Source: Bacteroidota bacterium
GTDB lineage: Bacteria; Bacteroidota; Bacteroidia; Flavobacteriales; Flavobacteriaceae
DNA length: 64,000 nucleotides
Assembly: GCA_024279425.1 (NCBI GenBank)
Contig: JAJRRO010000093.1
Span: 186,001 to 250,000, forward strand
Reading direction: 5' to 3'
Shown here: positions 51,368 through 59,998 of the stretch, in pieces
Numbering within the stretch: position 1 is the first letter of the stretch
How the letters are laid out: the number at the start of each line of letters is the position of its first letter
The notes under the pieces: generated by a model
What the model was told of the DNA's origin: nothing
The model's database searches: none
Seen by the model: only the letters and a program-made list of their open reading frames with translations
Program-made: the position numbers and the translations under genes

Positions 51368-53143
51368 ATGAATATTAGATATTTCATATCGTTTATTGCG
51401 ATGTTCTTCATGATCTTTGTCATGAACGCACAAGACAATGCAGTTACCTTTGAAATGAAACTTAGTAAGGAAAAACTGGGAATCAATGAAAGGTTGCGTG
51501 TTGAGTTCGTGATGAATAAGGATGGCGATGATTTTACCCCACCAGATTTTACTGGTTTTCGCGTGCTTATGGGGCCATCGCAAGCAATCAGTTCTTCATG
51601 GATCAATGGGGTACGTTCGTATTCAAAAACCTATTCTTATACTCTTGTCCCTACAGCACGAGGTAAATTTACAATAAAACAGGCTTCAATTGTTATAGAT
51701 GGTAAAACCTATAAATCGTTGGCCAAAAAGGTTGAGGTGACCGCCGCAGTCGATAAACCGAGTGACCAAATGACCGTTGATGATTTCGCTGATAACAACC
51801 TACATTTGGTCGCAGAGGTCTCCAAAGTAAATCCATATCTGAATGAAGAGATTAGTGTGGTGTATAAGTTGTATATAAGCCCGTCAATCAGGGTTTCGAA
51901 CTACCGTCCATTAGACAATCCCAAATACAATAATTTTTGGAGTCAGAATATTCCAATACAAAGGCAAAATATTGAAAATGGCACATACAAGGGTAAGACT
52001 TATCGCTTTGTTGTCCTGAAACGGGTAGTTCTTTATCCCCAAAAATCAGGGAAGTTAGAGATTGAACCCCTTTCCCTGGATGTTACCGTAGAAGTACCGA
52101 CCAACAAACGCGATTTTTTTGGCGGACGTATCTATACCCCGACCAATAAAACAGTTTCTGCAGGAAGACGAACCATTAATGTAAAGAATCTACCTTCTGT
52201 GGGGAAACCTTCCAATTTTAGCGGTGCTGTTGGCCAATTTGATTTTATGGTCTCTACCACCAAAACAAGTTTAAATGCTTCAGAATCATTACAGGCCATT
52301 ATCAAAGTAAATGGCAAGGGCAATCTTAAGTTATTTCAATTGCCAGAACCAGAGTTACCAGGGTCATTGGAAGTCTATGATCCAGAATTCAACGAAAATA
52401 TCCGTACCACACTTTCAGGAATGCAGGGTATGGTTAGCAATAGTTATACCATCGTCCCAACGTTTAAGGGCAAATACCCTATGCCGAGTATTTCTTTCAC
52501 CTATTTCAATCCAAAAACCGAAAAGTATAATACCATCAATTCAGAGGAGATTTTAATCAATGTCATAGAAGGGCCGTCCAATGCTTTGGCAAGTGCCTCT
52601 AGCTCATCCAATAACACAAAACAAACAGTTGTTTCTACAGGAAATCAATTTGGTTTTATCAAATTAAAGCCTAATCTAAGAACTATAGGTTCCAACTATT
52701 TCTTCGGCTCAAAATACTTTTATGCATGGTGGTTTTCTCCTTTACTTCTGATTCCGCTAGCAATTTTATTCAGAAAAAAACGAGACGCGATAGCTAGTGA
52801 TATTGATGGCAATAAAATAAAAAGAGCCAATAAATTGGCTAGGAAATACCTATCTGAAGCTAAAAAGACCTTGGGAAAAAAAGATGCTTTCTACGTTTCA
52901 CTTGAGAAGGCATTGCATAATTACTTGAAGGCAAAATTAAAGATTGAGACTTCTGAGTTCAGCAAAGACAAGATTTCCTCTTTATTAACAAAAAAAGAAG
53001 TAGATGAAGGTGCCAAAGAAGGATTTGTCGGCTTATTGAAGAATTGTGAAATGGCACGTTACAGTCCATTTTCGGATGTACAGATGCAGCAAGATTATGA
53101 TAAAGCAAGTGAGGTAATCTCTTATCTTGACAAACAACTTTAG
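51368..53143 (+). CDS. batD: BatD family protein
   Basis: Exported membrane protein of the BatD (oxygen tolerance) family, 591 residues from the ATG at 51368, which gives a clean signal peptide ending VMNAQ. Another ATG at 51347 overlaps the end of batC and is possible. The large N-terminal part is beta-rich (GINERLRVEFV, YSYTLVPTARGKF), one membrane helix lies near residue 455-470 (AWWFSPLLLIPLAILF), and the C-terminal part is helical. It follows batC and precedes batE by three bases. Confidence 0.88.
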   Translation: MNIRYFISFIAMFFMIFVMNAQDNAVTFEMKLSKEKLGINERLRVEFVMNKDGDDFTPPDFTGFRVLMGPSQAISSSWINGVRSYSKTYSYTLVPTARGKFTIKQASIVIDGKTYKSLAKKVEVTAAVDKPSDQMTVDDFADNNLHLVAEVSKVNPYLNEEISVVYKLYISPSIRVSNYRPLDNPKYNNFWSQNIPIQRQNIENGTYKGKTYRFVVLKRVVLYPQKSGKLEIEPLSLDVTVEVPTNKRDFFGGRIYTPTNKTVSAGRRTINVKNLPSVGKPSNFSGAVGQFDFMVSTTKTSLNASESLQAIIKVNGKGNLKLFQLPEPELPGSLEVYDPEFNENIRTTLSGMQGMVSNSYTIVPTFKGKYPMPSISFTYFNPKTEKYNTINSEEILINVIEGPSNALASASSSSNNTKQTVVSTGNQFGFIKLKPNLRTIGSNYFFGSKYFYAWWFSPLLLIPLAILFRKKRDAIASDIDGNKIKRANKLARKYLSEAKKTLGKKDAFYVSLEKALHNYLKAKLKIETSEFSKDKISSLLTKKEVDEGAKEGFVGLLKNCEMARYSPFSDVQMQQDYDKASEVISYLDKQL

Positions 53144-53146
53144 AGA

Positions 53147-53905
53147 ATGAAACAGCTACTTCCCCTTATTCTACTATTGGTCTCGTTTTTTGGAAATGCC
53201 CAGAACGAAGCTCTTTTTAGTCAGGCCACCGATTCCTATAATAATGGAGACTACCAAAAGGCAATCGATTATTATTCGGGGATTCTGGAAAATGGCAAGC
53301 ATTCCTCTGAGCTTTATTTTAACCTTGGGAATGCCCATTACAAATTGAACCAAATAGCTCCCAGTATTTATAACTACGAAAAAGCCCTATTGTTATCTCC
53401 CAATGATGCCGAAATAAAGAACAACCTTTCCTATGCCCAGAACATGACCCTTGATGCCATAGAAACCCTACCGGAAACTGGATTAGCAAAAATATACAAA
53501 AGCATGACCGAGATAATGTCATTCGATCAATGGGGTTACACTGCTGTTGTATTTATGATTCTTTTTGCCCTACTATATATAGCCTTTTATTATTTTAGGT
53601 ATGCTAGCCAAAAACGTATAGCCTTTATTGGTAGTATTGCAGCCCTTTTTATTTCTATGGGTTCAGCAGCTTTCGCATTTGTGCAATACAATGAATTTAA
53701 AGCGGACCAGCCAGCAATTGTTTTTTCAAGTGAAGTTCAAATAAAGGCAGAACCTAACCAAAGAAGTGAGCAGATATTCATTCTTCATGAAGGGACTAAG
53801 GTAAATGTCCTTGAAGAATTGAATGAATGGAAAAAAATCAAGATTGTAGACGGAAAAACAGGTTGGGTCACATCTGAAAGCATACGCTTGTTGAAGGATT
53901 TTTAA
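53147..53905 (+). CDS. batE: BatE, TPR and SH3 domain protein
   Basis: 252-residue protein with a signal peptide (to about residue 18, NAQ), two or three TPR motifs (NGDYQKAIDYYSGIL, LYFNLGNAHYKLNQ, SPNDAEIKNNLSYAQ), two membrane helices (about 128-148 and 155-177) and a C-terminal bacterial SH3 domain (IKAEPNQRSEQIFILHEGTKVNVL to GWVTSESIRLL). SH3 domains of this type bind cell-wall peptides. It is the last gene of the operon; the next promoter element follows at 53939. Confidence 0.88.
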   Translation: MKQLLPLILLLVSFFGNAQNEALFSQATDSYNNGDYQKAIDYYSGILENGKHSSELYFNLGNAHYKLNQIAPSIYNYEKALLLSPNDAEIKNNLSYAQNMTLDAIETLPETGLAKIYKSMTEIMSFDQWGYTAVVFMILFALLYIAFYYFRYASQKRIAFIGSIAALFISMGSAAFAFVQYNEFKADQPAIVFSSEVQIKAEPNQRSEQIFILHEGTKVNVLEELNEWKKIKIVDGKTGWVTSESIRLLKDF

Positions 53906-53938
53906 ATGTTCTTTAACATTGAATAACAGCAATACTTC

Positions 53939-53946
53939 TATATTTG
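53939..53946 (+). promoter_or_regulatory. -7 promoter element of the bicarbonate unit
   Basis: TATATTTG matches TAnnTTTG, with TTG at 53919-53921 at about -33 (17 bases between). It lies 28 bases before the ATG of the small exported protein and separates it from the Bat operon. Confidence 0.55.
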
Positions 53947-53974
53947 CCGAATATTATTTAAAATAAGGCCTTCG

Positions 53975-54256
53975 ATGCGCATTCTGCTCTTATTTTTTTG
54001 GGTTTCTGTTATCATGGCACCAAGTATCATCACGTTACTGGATGTAAACAATACCCTTATTATAGCAAATAGCAATGAAGAAGAGCAAGAGGAGGGTGAA
54101 AAAGACCAAGTTCAAGAAAATATATTCAACACCAATTCCACTGACTTCTCACTGGTAGCACTGGAAGAAAGTCCATTTATTAGCGGTTATTATCTTATTG
54201 GTAAAACTGGCCACACTATTGAGATATTACTTCCCCCGCCTGAATACTTATCCTAA
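53975..54256 (+). CDS. Small exported protein before carbonic anhydrase
   Basis: 93-residue protein with an N-terminal hydrophobic segment (residues 1-20, LLLFFWVSVIMAPSIITLL) that may be a signal peptide or anchor, a Glu-rich linker (EEEQEEGEKDQVQEN), and a C-terminal conserved-looking end FISGYYLIGKTGHTIEILLPPPEYLS. I do not recognise a family. Its own promoter and place directly before the carbonic anhydrase and SulP genes suggest a role in the same inorganic carbon process, but that is inference from position. Confidence 0.6.
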   Translation: MRILLLFFWVSVIMAPSIITLLDVNNTLIIANSNEEEQEEGEKDQVQENIFNTNSTDFSLVALEESPFISGYYLIGKTGHTIEILLPPPEYLS

Positions 54257-54355
54257 GTATCGATTTTTACCATTTTAATATTAAGTTATCTATTGGAGAT
54301 TAAGGATTTCACTTAATTTTTGATGGATAAAAACAGTACATTTAAAATAAAAATT

Positions 54356-54982
54356 ATGAACCTAGATAAGATATTTAAAAACAACCAAGATTGGATTCAG
54401 GGTAAGTTAGCTATAGATTCCGACTTCTTTCATAAACTTGGCAGAGGACAAAGTCCTGAGCTTCTCTATATTGGATGCTCAGACAGTAGAGTAACCGCAG
54501 AAGAAATAATGGGAATGGGACCCGGTGAAGTATTTGTTCATCGTAATATTGCCAATATGGTTATTGGTACCGACCTGAATGTTATGTCTGTTGTGAACTA
54601 TGCCGTAGAGCATTTAGAGGTAAATCATATTGTTGTCTGTGGTCATTATGCCTGTGGTGGAGTAAATGCGGCAATGAAATCGGCCGATTTGGGTATTTTA
54701 AATCCCTGGTTACGTAATATCCGTGATGTGTATAGACTTCATAAAGAAGAATTGAACGCACTCAAAGACGAAGAGAAAAAATACGACCGTCTTGTAGAAT
54801 TAAATGTCCAAGAACAATGCATAAACCTCATTAAAACGGCCACAGTCCAGAAAGCATATAAAAAACGTGGGTTAAAAGTCCATGGTTGGGTGATGGATGT
54901 TCACAGTGGTCGCTTAATAGACCTTAAGATTGATTTTGAGGGCATTCTTAAAAACATAATGGAAATCTACCACTTAGAGTAA
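54356..54982 (+). CDS. Beta-class carbonic anhydrase
   Basis: Zinc enzyme interconverting CO2 and bicarbonate, 208 residues. Zinc ligands and the catalytic pair are visible: Cys and Asp-Arg in YIGCSDSR, and His and Cys in VVCGHYACGG. Start choice: the ATG at 54356 (MNLDKIFKNN) fits the family better than the ATG at 54323. It has no signal peptide, so it is cytoplasmic. It lies 144 bases before the second SulP gene, a pairing that suggests cytoplasmic handling of imported bicarbonate. Confidence 0.92.
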   Translation: MNLDKIFKNNQDWIQGKLAIDSDFFHKLGRGQSPELLYIGCSDSRVTAEEIMGMGPGEVFVHRNIANMVIGTDLNVMSVVNYAVEHLEVNHIVVCGHYACGGVNAAMKSADLGILNPWLRNIRDVYRLHKEELNALKDEEKKYDRLVELNVQEQCINLIKTATVQKAYKKRGLKVHGWVMDVHSGRLIDLKIDFEGILKNIMEIYHLE

Positions 54983-55126
54983 TTAACAAGATATCTGAAC
55001 CTACTCTTTTGGAACTCTTTCTTTGGTGCCAAAATTCCAAAAATCATATAGTAGAAGGTAACGGGAACCCATAATTAAAATGTCTGGTTTCCATATCTTC
55101 TATGTAATTATTAAAAAATTAAATAA

Positions 55127-56992
55127 ATGAAAAAATTCTTTTCAAATTTTAAAGGTGATCTTCTAGGAGGAATCACTGCAGGGATTGTTGCGCTTCCCTT
55201 AGCGCTCGCATTTGGTGTTAGCTCAGGTTTAGGCCCCAGTGCCGGACTCTACGGAGCAATTTTCATAAGCTTTTTTGCCGCTCTGTTCGGGGGGACCAAC
55301 ACCCAAATTTCCGGGCCAACGGCACCCATGACAGCAGTAAGTATGGTCGTCATTGCCAGTATTATCGCCATCTATGATGGGAGTGTTGAAAAGGCCTTGC
55401 CTGCAATTCTTACTATATTTCTATTGGCCGGCCTTATGCAAATTGCATTGGGCTTTCTGGGAATAGGAAAATATATAAAATATATCCCTTACCCCGTGGT
55501 ATCAGGTTTCATGACTGCCATTGGGGTCATCATCCTAATCACACAGGTTTTGCCAGCCCTTGGGTATTATCCCAAGGAAGATGAATCCTGGGTAGAGCCC
55601 TCTATCCCGCAAGCAGAGGAATTAATCTTGGAAAACATTCTAAGGGAAGAAGCTGGCGAGGGTATATTGGTGTTGGAAGATTTTAAGGAGACCATATCAA
55701 GGGCACAAGAAGTAACGGATGTGACTATAGCCGAAGAAGCAAAAATCTTAGCAGCCAAAGAAGCCTCTGGGGTTCTGGGCGCTATAAAGGTTTTGCCCAG
55801 AGCCTTAAAGAATATCAATTGGCTGGAACTTGCTTTGGCACTTGCCACAATTCTTATTATTTATGGTTTTAAGCGAATTACAACGGTTGTTCCAAGCACA
55901 TTGGTGGCCTTACTCGTAGTTTCTGGAATGGCTTATGGTTTCGGATGGGAGTATCGGACCATAGAAAAAATACCGGAAGGCTTTCCAATGCCAAATTTAG
56001 AGATTTTTACCGCATTTGAGCTCGGTGCTATTTCGCCCTATATTTTCACGGCTTTAACATTGGCTCTTTTGGGGGCAATAGATTCATTACTGACTTCGGT
56101 GGTTGCAGATAATATGACCAAAACCAAACATAACCCCAATAAGGAGTTAATTGGTCAAGGAATAGGCAATAGTGTAGCCAGCATTTTTGGTGGGCTGCCT
56201 GGAGCTGGCGCGACTATTAGAACAGTTGTGAACATCAATTCAGGGGGTAAGACAAAATTGTCGGGCATGATTGCCGGGGTATTGTTGTTAACCATATTAA
56301 TGGCTATGGGGCCTGTAGCTTCACAAATACCAGCTGCTGTTTTAGCTGGAATTTTGATTACCGTAGGTATTGCCGTAATGGATTATAAAGGGCTAAAGGC
56401 CATTCCCAATTTACCAAGGGATGTCAAAATAGGACCTCTAAAACTCAGTTCTGAGGTCTTGGTGATGCTAGTTGTCCTTGTATTATCAACGTTCTGGAAC
56501 CTTGTATATTCCGTGGGAATAGGATTGATAATCGCATCAGTGATGTTTATGAAGAAAATGGGAGATCTGACAGCGGAACGCTCCAACGTAAAATCACTTC
56601 TAAAGGAAAAAGCTTGGGCAGATGAAACTACTTTTCCAAAACGACTCAAGGAAAAGGTTTTTATCAAACATATAAAGGGCCCCTTATTTTTTGGTACAAC
56701 AAGTAATTTTCAAGCATTGGCCCGTCAAATTCCGGATACCGCTTCTACCGTTATTATTAGAATGGACAGAATGCAATACATTGACCAAAGTGGATTATAT
56801 GCATTGGAGGATGTCTTGGTGGATCTTAGAAAAGAAAACATCGATGTGCTTTTAGTAGACGTACTTCCACAACCAAGATATATGATGGAACGTATTGATA
56901 TTATTCCTGATTTGGTATCTAAAGAGTATATCTTCGAAAATTTTGATCAGTGTACAGAATGGCTCAAAGAGAATATTAATGGTAAAGAATGA
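55127..56992 (+). CDS. SulP family transporter, probable bicarbonate permease, with enlarged loop
   Basis: SulP/SLC26 permease of 621 residues, the second in the window. It starts GGITAGIVALPLALAFGV, as in BicA-type bicarbonate carriers, and ends in a STAS domain with VIIRMDRMQYIDQSGLYAL. Between helices, about residues 150-228, is a Glu-rich helical insertion (ILREEAGEGILVLEDF, EEAKILAAKEASG) absent from the SulP at 5.0 kb. The adjacent carbonic anhydrase supports bicarbonate as substrate, though sulfate cannot be excluded. A terminator follows at 57020. Confidence 0.88.
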   Translation: MKKFFSNFKGDLLGGITAGIVALPLALAFGVSSGLGPSAGLYGAIFISFFAALFGGTNTQISGPTAPMTAVSMVVIASIIAIYDGSVEKALPAILTIFLLAGLMQIALGFLGIGKYIKYIPYPVVSGFMTAIGVIILITQVLPALGYYPKEDESWVEPSIPQAEELILENILREEAGEGILVLEDFKETISRAQEVTDVTIAEEAKILAAKEASGVLGAIKVLPRALKNINWLELALALATILIIYGFKRITTVVPSTLVALLVVSGMAYGFGWEYRTIEKIPEGFPMPNLEIFTAFELGAISPYIFTALTLALLGAIDSLLTSVVADNMTKTKHNPNKELIGQGIGNSVASIFGGLPGAGATIRTVVNINSGGKTKLSGMIAGVLLLTILMAMGPVASQIPAAVLAGILITVGIAVMDYKGLKAIPNLPRDVKIGPLKLSSEVLVMLVVLVLSTFWNLVYSVGIGLIIASVMFMKKMGDLTAERSNVKSLLKEKAWADETTFPKRLKEKVFIKHIKGPLFFGTTSNFQALARQIPDTASTVIIRMDRMQYIDQSGLYALEDVLVDLRKENIDVLLVDVLPQPRYMMERIDIIPDLVSKEYIFENFDQCTEWLKENINGKE

Positions 56993-57019
56993 TTCATAGG
57001 TCCTTCGAATTACTTTTTA

Positions 57020-57050
57020 AACCGTGTTTTTGATTAAAACACGGTTTTTT
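57020..57050 (+). terminator. Terminator after the SulP bicarbonate gene
   Basis: The arms AACCGTGTTTT and AAAACACGGTT pair around TGATT, followed by a T run. It lies 28 bases after the SulP stop. Confidence 0.85.
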
Positions 57051-57088
57051 ATTTGTTCGTATTTTATCCGATACTTGGTATAATGTTT

Positions 57089-57096
57089 TAAATTTG
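57089..57096 (+). promoter_or_regulatory. -7 promoter element for pheS
   Basis: TAAATTTG matches TAnnTTTG and ends 18 bases before the pheS ATG. No clear -33 element is visible at the expected distance. Confidence 0.5.
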
Positions 57097-57114
57097 TCCT
57101 CTTAGTTTAGGGTC

Positions 57115-58134
57115 ATGATTGATAAAATAAAGGAACATATAGCTGAGGTTGAAAATTTCACAACCGAATCCAAAGAAGCCATTGAGGCTTTCCGTATAAA
57201 GTACTTAGGCAAGAAAGGACTTATGGGAAAATTTGCTTCAGAACTGAGAAACGTTCCAAACGACCAAAAAAGAGATTTCGGTCAGGCCATTAATCGTCTT
57301 AAGGTATCCGCAACCGAAAAAGTGAATCTTTTGAAGGAAGCCCTCGAAAGCAAGATCGAGGAAAAAGGTATTTATGGCGATTTAACCCGCCCTGGAGAAT
57401 CCATGGCGCTAGGTGCAAGGCACCCTATTTCAATTGTAAAAAATCAAATTATCGATATCTTTTCAAGAATTGGGTTCAATGTTTCTGAAGGCCCCGAAAT
57501 TGAGGATGATTGGCATAATTTTACGGCATTGAACTTGCCTGAATATCATCCGGCAAGAGATATGCAGGACACCTTCTTCATTCAGACCGATCCAGACCTA
57601 TTATTGCGTACCCATACGTCGTCAGTGCAAGTGCGTTATATGGAAAATAATAAGCCCCCTATTCGAACTATTTCACCAGGAAGGGTCTATAGAAATGAGG
57701 CTATTTCAGCTCGCTCCCACTGTTTTTTTCATCAGGTGGAAGGGCTTTATATTGATAAGGATGTTTCCTTTGCAGACTTAAAACAGACCTTGCAGTTTTT
57801 TACAACAGAACTTTTTGGCAAATCTAAAATAAGGTTACGGCCTTCCTATTTTCCGTTTACAGAACCAAGTGCAGAGGTAGATGTTTACTGGGGACTTGAA
57901 ACTGAGACTGATTATAAAATGACCAAAGGTACCGGTTGGTTGGAAATTATGGGATGTGGTATGGTTGATCCTAATGTGTTAGAAAATTGTGGTATTGATT
58001 CCAAGGAATATTCAGGATTTGCCTTTGGTATGGGAATAGACCGTATTGCCTTGTTGCTTCATCAGATTTCCGATATTCGTTTGTTGAGTGAAAATGACGT
58101 TCGCTTTTTAGAGCAATTCAAATCTACATTATAG
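57115..58134 (+). CDS. pheS: Phenylalanine--tRNA ligase alpha subunit
   Basis: Catalytic alpha subunit of phenylalanyl-tRNA synthetase, 339 residues. An N-terminal coiled coil (about 1-95, IKEHIAEVENFTTESKEAIEAF) is followed by the class II core with TRPGESMALGARHP, SEGPEIEDDWHNF, the motif 2 loop RVYRNEAISARSHCFFHQVEG and motif 3 GFAFGMGIDRIALL. The beta subunit gene (pheT) is not next to it, an arrangement common in Bacteroidota. The gene has its own promoter element after the terminator. Confidence 0.96.
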   Translation: MIDKIKEHIAEVENFTTESKEAIEAFRIKYLGKKGLMGKFASELRNVPNDQKRDFGQAINRLKVSATEKVNLLKEALESKIEEKGIYGDLTRPGESMALGARHPISIVKNQIIDIFSRIGFNVSEGPEIEDDWHNFTALNLPEYHPARDMQDTFFIQTDPDLLLRTHTSSVQVRYMENNKPPIRTISPGRVYRNEAISARSHCFFHQVEGLYIDKDVSFADLKQTLQFFTTELFGKSKIRLRPSYFPFTEPSAEVDVYWGLETETDYKMTKGTGWLEIMGCGMVDPNVLENCGIDSKEYSGFAFGMGIDRIALLLHQISDIRLLSENDVRFLEQFKSTL

Positions 58135-58197
58135 GGTTTTAGCACCTCTTTTCCCTAAAGTTACTTTGACATTGGAGTGAGATTGCCAATTATGAAA

Positions 58198-58755
58198 TTA
58201 CGTTAGAACCTGTTTTACTTTTTCATAATCCAGCACTTTGATTTTTCCTTTGGTCGGAATCATATTTTGCCAAACCCAATTGTAATGATCAATTACTTGC
58301 TTGGCCATTAAATTGGGCCTATCGCCAGTAGTATGTGCATCTGCCACAACTGTAATATCAAAGTTTTTTGTGAGTGCCGACTGTATTGTGGATTCCACGC
58401 AAAAATCAGTCGCACAACCAGAAACAAATAATCCCTCTATATGTAACTCTTTCAATTTAGATGACAGCAAAGAGCCATGGAAAGCGTCATTGGCGTATTT
58501 AGTGATGATAATATCCTTCTGCTCTACTTCCAGTTCATCCAACAATTCCCATTCTATGGCATTTGGTATGAATTCATCAAGTGCAGTACCGTCGTGCTGA
58601 ACAAATAGAACCGGACAATCGGAGGCTCTAAAGATTCTAGCAAGAGCATTGATTCTTTCCACTACCCCTTTTGTGTCATATCTAGAGGTTCTAGGGGCGA
58701 AAGACCCTTTTTGCATATCGATTATTAAAAGAGCTCCCTTGTCTTTCATCTTCAT
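58198..58755 (-). CDS. Isochorismatase family cysteine hydrolase
   Basis: 185-residue amidohydrolase of the isochorismatase-like fold, related to nicotinamidases. The triad is Asp in LLIIDMQKG, Lys in ITKYANDAFHG and Cys in SGCATDFCVESTIQSA. The likely substrate is a small amide, but nicotinamidase metal ligands are not obvious. It starts MKMKDKG, so the ATG at 58755 or 58749 may be used. It lies 69 bases after the CYTH gene in the same direction. Confidence 0.87.
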   Translation of the reverse strand: MKMKDKGALLIIDMQKGSFAPRTSRYDTKGVVERINALARIFRASDCPVLFVQHDGTALDEFIPNAIEWELLDELEVEQKDIIITKYANDAFHGSLLSSKLKELHIEGLFVSGCATDFCVESTIQSALTKNFDITVVADAHTTGDRPNLMAKQVIDHYNWVWQNMIPTKGKIKVLDYEKVKQVLT

Positions 58756-58824
58756 TTTATTGCCTCAAAGGAAAGCCTTTGGCCGCCCACCATGGGTGGG
58801 CTTCAATTACCAACCGAACTGATT

Positions 58825-59292
58825 TTACCATGTTTTATAAGGTTTTTCACTCAATAGTGAATTATAATACTTTACCTGTCCGGTAACCTCCTCGCCTAGC
58901 CAGTCCGGGCGTTCAAATTTATCATTTTCGCTTTGTAATTCAACTTCTGCCACAACTAGGCCTTCATTTGCCCCTTGAAATTCATCCACTTCAAAAATAA
59001 AATCTCCCAATTGAATTTCAAACCTGGTCTTTTCAATCACACCTTCCTCACATAATCGAAGTAATTCATCTGCTTCCTGGACATCAATTTCTTTTTCCCA
59101 TTCAAATCGAGATGTTCCCACTTCATTGGAAATACCCTTTACGGTCAAAAAACCACAATTTCCTTTGATCCGGACTCTAACAGTTCTCTCTGGGTGTCTG
59201 TTCAAAAAACCTTGAACAATTCTTTCACTTGAAGTCGCTTCCTTTTTATAAGCACCGGATTTCACCAAGAATTTACGTTCTATTTCAATCAT
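58825..59292 (-). CDS. CYTH domain protein (putative inorganic triphosphatase)
   Basis: 155-residue protein with the CYTH signature EIERKFLV at the N-terminus and alternating acidic and basic strands (TVRVRIKGNCGFLTVKG, RFEWEKEID, FIFEVDEFQG) that line the triphosphate tunnel. Bacterial members hydrolyse tripolyphosphate. It is six bases downstream of the NAD(P)-binding protein gene and may be co-transcribed. Confidence 0.9.
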   Translation of the reverse strand: MIEIERKFLVKSGAYKKEATSSERIVQGFLNRHPERTVRVRIKGNCGFLTVKGISNEVGTSRFEWEKEIDVQEADELLRLCEEGVIEKTRFEIQLGDFIFEVDEFQGANEGLVVAEVELQSENDKFERPDWLGEEVTGQVKYYNSLLSEKPYKTW

Positions 59293-59298
59293 ACCACA

Positions 59299-59970
59299 TC
59301 AATCTTGTTTTGCTATCTGTTTTATTTCATCGGAGGGTATCCGTAGTTCATTATGTTTATTGTTTGCCAACCAGAGCATAGCCTTTGTAATACTTTCCGG
59401 GCTAATGGACCTATATTTTCTTAGTGGCCCAATTAAGGAAAAGTTGATGATTTTCATATACTGCTTAGCCCACCATTCCCCACTACGTTTTTCTTTTCTT
59501 GTGCCCCCTATCAATGAGGGCTGTAAAATATGGATCTTGGGGATTTGCAATCTCAAAACGGCCTCTTCCATTTGACCCTTTACCCGATTGTAAAAAATTA
59601 TACTTTTAGAATTGGCCCCGAGTGCTGATATAATCACCAGTATATCAATACCGTTCTCCTTGCATAATTCAGCTGCCATTTTTGGTATCCCATAATCTAT
59701 CATCCCATACATTTCCCTATCAGGGGTTTTCGCTTTGGTGGTTCCAATACAACAAAAAACCTCATCAGCCATGAAATCATTTTTGAAAGCTTTTAGATGG
59801 ATTAAGTCCCCTAGAAATTCTTCGATTTTGAGGTGCTTAATTCCGGCACTAGTACGGGAAAACAATTTTATTTTTCCATAACGACTATCCTTAAGCAAGA
59901 GCCGCAGTAAGAGGCTTCCGGTAAGTCCAGTAGCTCCTAAAATGATAGCGGATTTTAATCGGGTATCCAT
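59299..59970 (-). CDS. NAD(P)-binding Rossmann protein (HTATIP2/epimerase-like)
   Basis: 223-residue atypical short-chain dehydrogenase with the cofactor loop IILGATGLTGSLLLRLL and the family motif VFCCIGTTKAKTPDREMY, as in HTATIP2-like and NAD(P)H-binding oxidoreductases. IHILQPSLIGGTRKEKRSGEWW is the conserved later segment. The substrate is unknown. It is divergent from dinB, the two starts being only 28 bases apart, so their promoters must overlap. Confidence 0.85.
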   Translation of the reverse strand: MDTRLKSAIILGATGLTGSLLLRLLLKDSRYGKIKLFSRTSAGIKHLKIEEFLGDLIHLKAFKNDFMADEVFCCIGTTKAKTPDREMYGMIDYGIPKMAAELCKENGIDILVIISALGANSKSIIFYNRVKGQMEEAVLRLQIPKIHILQPSLIGGTRKEKRSGEWWAKQYMKIINFSLIGPLRKYRSISPESITKAMLWLANNKHNELRIPSDEIKQIAKQD

Positions 59971-59998
59971 AAAACTAAGATATGACTTAAATTTGTTT

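Noticed and set aside
59988-59995. TAAATTTG as promoter of dinB
   Set aside because: It ends three bases before the dinB ATG, which would put the start of transcription inside the coding region.
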